Assembly: GCA_036501535.1 (NCBI GenBank)
Contig: DASYAE010000021.1
Location: forward strand, 99,882-163,881
Direction: 5' to 3'
Source of the DNA: DASYAE01 sp036501535
GTDB lineage: Bacteria > Actinomycetota > Actinomycetes > Streptomycetales > Catenulisporaceae
Length of the DNA stretch: 64,000 bases
How positions within the stretch are numbered: the stretch's first letter is position 1; each line of letters opens with the position of its first letter. The position numbers and the translations under genes are program-made. The notes under the pieces are model-generated. The model saw only the letters and a list, made by a program, of their open reading frames with translations, made no database searches and was not told the origin of the DNA. This document shows positions 61,840-64,000 of the stretch, piece after piece.

Positions 61840-62061
61840 ACCGCTGCGACACGAGCGGGCCGCGACCGCGGCCCTACCGAAACGCGAGTCATACTCCCTG
61901 CTCAGCTGTGGTCATGCTCGAGCATCGCACTAGCCGAAATGGCTAACGTGATCTGAGTCACCCTTCTGTCAGGCGCGCGCAGGGGCTCGCCAAGGACAGC
62001 AGTGCGCGCATAAAGGGGGCGCGTAAGGGTGTCCGGCACCCTCACCGCAGCGGAGCCTGAA

Positions 62062-62127
62062 ATGAGCACCCAGACCCGCCCGCTGTCCGCCGTGCACCCG
62101 GAACGCTGTCAGCACATCCGTGGGTGA
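62062..62127 (+). CDS. Possible 21-residue leader peptide
   Basis: ATG 62062 with GGAG 6 nt upstream encodes MSTQTRPLSAVHPERCQHIRG and then TGA. The stop overlaps an in-frame GTG (62124) of the following gene as GTGA, allowing coupling. It may be chance; there is no recognised leader family. Confidence 0.3.
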   Translation: MSTQTRPLSAVHPERCQHIRG

Positions 62128-62183
62128 TATCTCCATATCTTCCTATTTGTCATGCCGCCGCCATCACTCCGGGAGTCCTCGCA

Positions 62184-62861
62184 ATGACGCAAGCCGAGTC
62201 GATACATACCCTGCCCGCATTGCTGCAGTTCGACGGCGATGAGGAGGGCGCAACCCGCTACCGGCTGGACTGGGTCCGCATCCCGGTCGGCGTGGCGGTC
62301 AACACCGCGGCCTGCGCCGGCTCCGGACGCTGGGCCGTGCTCGGCCCGGACGGGCTCGGGCTGTCCGCCTCCCGGTACCCCGACTTCGCCGCGCTGGCCG
62401 GGGCGATCTCGACCGGGGCGCGGGTGCCCGAGGTCGTCTTCGCCCCGTGCGCGCAGCCGGCCCGGGCCGGCGAGATCACCGGCCTGCTGAAGTCCTGGCT
62501 GGCCGACGAGCGGCTGGCCGCGGAGGACACCCGGCTGGTCTTCGTGATCGACGGCGGCCTCGCGGCGCAGTCCGCCGAGCCGATCGTCGGGCTGACCGGC
62601 TCGCCGGTCTGGGGCCAGGTGATCGCAGCGCAGCTGTCCTACCCCGGCCGGTTCGCCCTCGTCGGCATCGACGGCCGCGAGTCCTCGTTCCTGCTGCTGC
62701 CCGCAGCGGCCGCCACCGGCGAGCCGGAGCTGGAGATCCGCGCCGGCGTCGTGCTCGCGCCCCGCCCGGTGCCGAGCACGGTGGGCACCGGATCGGGTTG
62801 GGCCGACGACGCGGACGCCGAGCTGGCGGACCTCGAGGCGGCCGAGGCGGCGATCGCCTAA
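62184..62861 (+). CDS. Free-standing structural subdomain of a polyketide ketoreductase
   Basis: 225 residues from ATG 62184 (GGGAG 8 nt upstream; GTG 62124 in the same frame is possible). RYRLDWVRIP, a Rossmann-like middle with LLKSWLADERL, then GLTGSPVWGQVIAAQLSYPGRFALVGIDG and GEPELEIRAGVVLAPRP match in order the N-terminal, non-catalytic half of modular PKS ketoreductases. The protein then ends in an acidic tail; the NADPH-binding catalytic half is absent. No PKS is adjacent. It may act as a partner for a PKS elsewhere. Confidence 0.7.
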   Translation: MTQAESIHTLPALLQFDGDEEGATRYRLDWVRIPVGVAVNTAACAGSGRWAVLGPDGLGLSASRYPDFAALAGAISTGARVPEVVFAPCAQPARAGEITGLLKSWLADERLAAEDTRLVFVIDGGLAAQSAEPIVGLTGSPVWGQVIAAQLSYPGRFALVGIDGRESSFLLLPAAAATGEPELEIRAGVVLAPRPVPSTVGTGSGWADDADAELADLEAAEAAIA

Positions 62862-62979
62862 CGCCGTCGCACTGTTCTGATCGCTGCGCGCGGCCGCCCG
62901 GTGGGCGGTCGCGCGCCCGTCTTTTCCGCGCGGCCGGTCGTACGCTGATGGCTCGGGCGATACCGCGGGGGCGAGCGCG

Positions 62980-64000
62980 ATGACGGAACGGATCAGGCCG
63001 GCCGCCGAGTCAGACCTTGACGCCATGATGGCGCTCGTCGCCGCGCGGGAGCGAGCCAACGCCCGCGGCGGTCCGAGCCTGTTCGAGGCCTTGCAGGCGG
63101 AGTCCGAGGCCGGCCGGGTGGCGGCGCTGCGGCGCATGATGGCCACTGACATGGAGCGGGGCGGCCAGGTCGCGCTGGTCGCCGAGGATGAGGGCCGGGT
63201 GGTCGGCTTCGCCGTGATCAGCGGCACCGGCATGCTTCTGCCCCCGCTCGACGACGTGTCCAAGGTGGCCACGCTGGGCGAGTTCGAGGTGGCAAAGGAC
63301 CGCTGGCCGACCGCCGGTCCGGCGCTGTTCGGCGCGGCGCTCGACGCTGTCCGGGGCCGCGGGGCCGGGATGCTGATGGCGCAGTCGCTGGCCCCGGAGG
63401 CTGAGCGGCGGCGCTTGTTCGAGTCCGTGGGAATGCGCGTCACCGTGGAGACGTGGTGGATGCCGCTCACGCAGCGCGGCACAGCGGGCGAGGGCGGGGG
63501 AGCGGCGGCCGAGGGCGGCGTCCGAGTCAGGCCGGCGGGCGCGATGGACGTCGATGCGATGGTGGCGCTCGAGGCGGCGCACCGAGCCGAGGAGGCACGC
63601 CGCGGCTCCACGTTCTCGAGCCTGTTCGACGGGCCGGCCGAGAGCCGGCAGCGGGTGCTGGCCGAGTGGACCGCCTCTCCCGAAGCGGACGTCCTGATCG
63701 CCGAGGCGGACGGCCGGCCGGTCGGCTACGCGCTCGTCATGGACCTGGACGGCCTGAGCCCCGGCCTGCCCGCGCCCACGGCCGCAGTGAACGAACTCGC
63801 CATCGAGCCGGAGCGGTGGCCGGGTGCGGGCCGGACGCTGCTGCACGCGGCGCTGGACGCGGCCGAGCGGCGCGGGGCCGAGCAGATTCTGGTCATGACC
63901 GAGACCACCGACCCGGCCCACGGCGGTGATCTCACGGCGGCCGGCCTGACCCGCATAGCCGAGAACTGGTACACGGGGGTCCAGCAGCCGCAGCAGCGCG
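62980..64000 (+). CDS. Tandem GNAT acetyltransferase (3' end outside window)
   Basis: 340 codons, open to the window edge. The first GNAT-like repeat (1-160) includes IRPAAESDLDAMMALVAARE and ALVAEDEGRVVGFAVIS; the second (175-340) repeats the pattern with VRPAGAMDVDAMVALEAAHR, VLIAEADGRPVGYALV and VNELAIEPERWPGAGRTLL. The second keeps a better acetyl-CoA loop (GAGRTL). Substrate unknown. ATG 62980 follows a GGGGGCGAG stretch. Confidence 0.75.
   Translation, partial: MTERIRPAAESDLDAMMALVAARERANARGGPSLFEALQAESEAGRVAALRRMMATDMERGGQVALVAEDEGRVVGFAVISGTGMLLPPLDDVSKVATLGEFEVAKDRWPTAGPALFGAALDAVRGRGAGMLMAQSLAPEAERRRLFESVGMRVTVETWWMPLTQRGTAGEGGGAAAEGGVRVRPAGAMDVDAMVALEAAHRAEEARRGSTFSSLFDGPAESRQRVLAEWTASPEADVLIAEADGRPVGYALVMDLDGLSPGLPAPTAAVNELAIEPERWPGAGRTLLHAALDAAERRGAEQILVMTETTDPAHGGDLTAAGLTRIAENWYTGVQQPQQR

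Larger units (their letters stand above)
61828..62183. other. 356-bp gap with small hairpins and a short ORF
   Basis: It contains an inverted repeat TAGCC-n5-GGCTA (61931-61945), a hairpin AGGGTG-n5-CACCCT (62026-62042) and the 21-codon frame listed separately. Bases 62110-62165 are noticeably AT-richer than the surroundings. No larger gene fits. Confidence 0.5.

Noticed and set aside
60571..62861. Start of a polyketide or nonribosomal peptide cluster
   Set aside because: Only a PPTase and a ketoreductase half-domain are present; no ketosynthase, carrier, adenylation or tailoring genes follow in the window.

Overview
The window is chromosomal DNA from a high-GC actinomycete. Codon third positions are almost all G or C, GTG starts are common, and several genes are hallmarks of the group: mshC (mycothiol), F420-dependent oxidoreductases, an AftB/ZomB-type GT-C protein, DUF3090 and the SCO1664 family. 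The order phosphatase-DUF3090-SCO1664-mshC, followed by PAC2 and metH, is Streptomyces-like. Cellulose-binding modules and a type VII-style RHS toxin fit a soil filamentous genus, perhaps near Catenulispora or Streptomyces. No tRNA, rRNA, CRISPR array, transposase or prophage gene was seen.

Layout. 1-6900: mscL end, DUF1003, an aldo/keto reductase, a three-gene ABC-2 exporter, SURF1, DUF3817 and an acidic-tailed protein. 6900-14450: a DHA2 drug exporter divergent from a TetR regulator across a six-palindrome operator array, then an AHSA1 protein, a Clp_N-like/P-loop protein, a VOC gene broken by one TGA, a RecD2-like helicase relative without Walker residues and a second aldo/keto reductase. 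14750-30730: mainly housekeeping genes (LLM oxidoreductase, the mycothiol block, prolyl iminopeptidase, a metal-binding-protein relative lacking ligand histidines, PAC2, metH, HAD, TldD/PmbA). 30730-36520: a lower-GC scar with a membrane-protein remnant, a third aldo/keto reductase, a TetR gene facing an alpha/beta hydrolase and beta-carbonic anhydrase pair across two perfect palindromes, a Gfo/Idh/MocA oxidoreductase and a 2'-5' RNA ligase-like protein.

36770-56820 is the accessory and carbohydrate region. A GH6-CBM2 cellulase and a YbaK deacylase precede a polymorphic toxin module on the minus strand: a WXG100-like protein, a 1370-residue RHS protein with a deaminase-like tip, and an overlapping immunity candidate. 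Beyond it lie a double-CBM2 glycoside hydrolase, a GH5-like hydrolase, a LacI regulator and a complete Opp/Dpp-type importer. Three copies of one palindrome (consensus ACTnAACCGGTTnAGT) lie before the two hydrolases and the importer. This suggests one LacI regulon in which an Opp-type transporter imports oligosaccharides, not peptides.

56840-64000: an MDR-family reductase and a TetR share a large inverted repeat, followed by a GT-C membrane glycosyltransferase, an Sfp-type phosphopantetheinyl transferase, an F420-dependent PPOX protein, a free-standing structural half of a polyketide ketoreductase, and a tandem GNAT protein that runs off the end. At least eleven genes show a TAnnnT-like box 6-7 nt before the start codon, so leaderless transcription looks common here. 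Gene calls rest on motif reading. Exact starts, operator function and the novelty claims are inferences unless stated otherwise.
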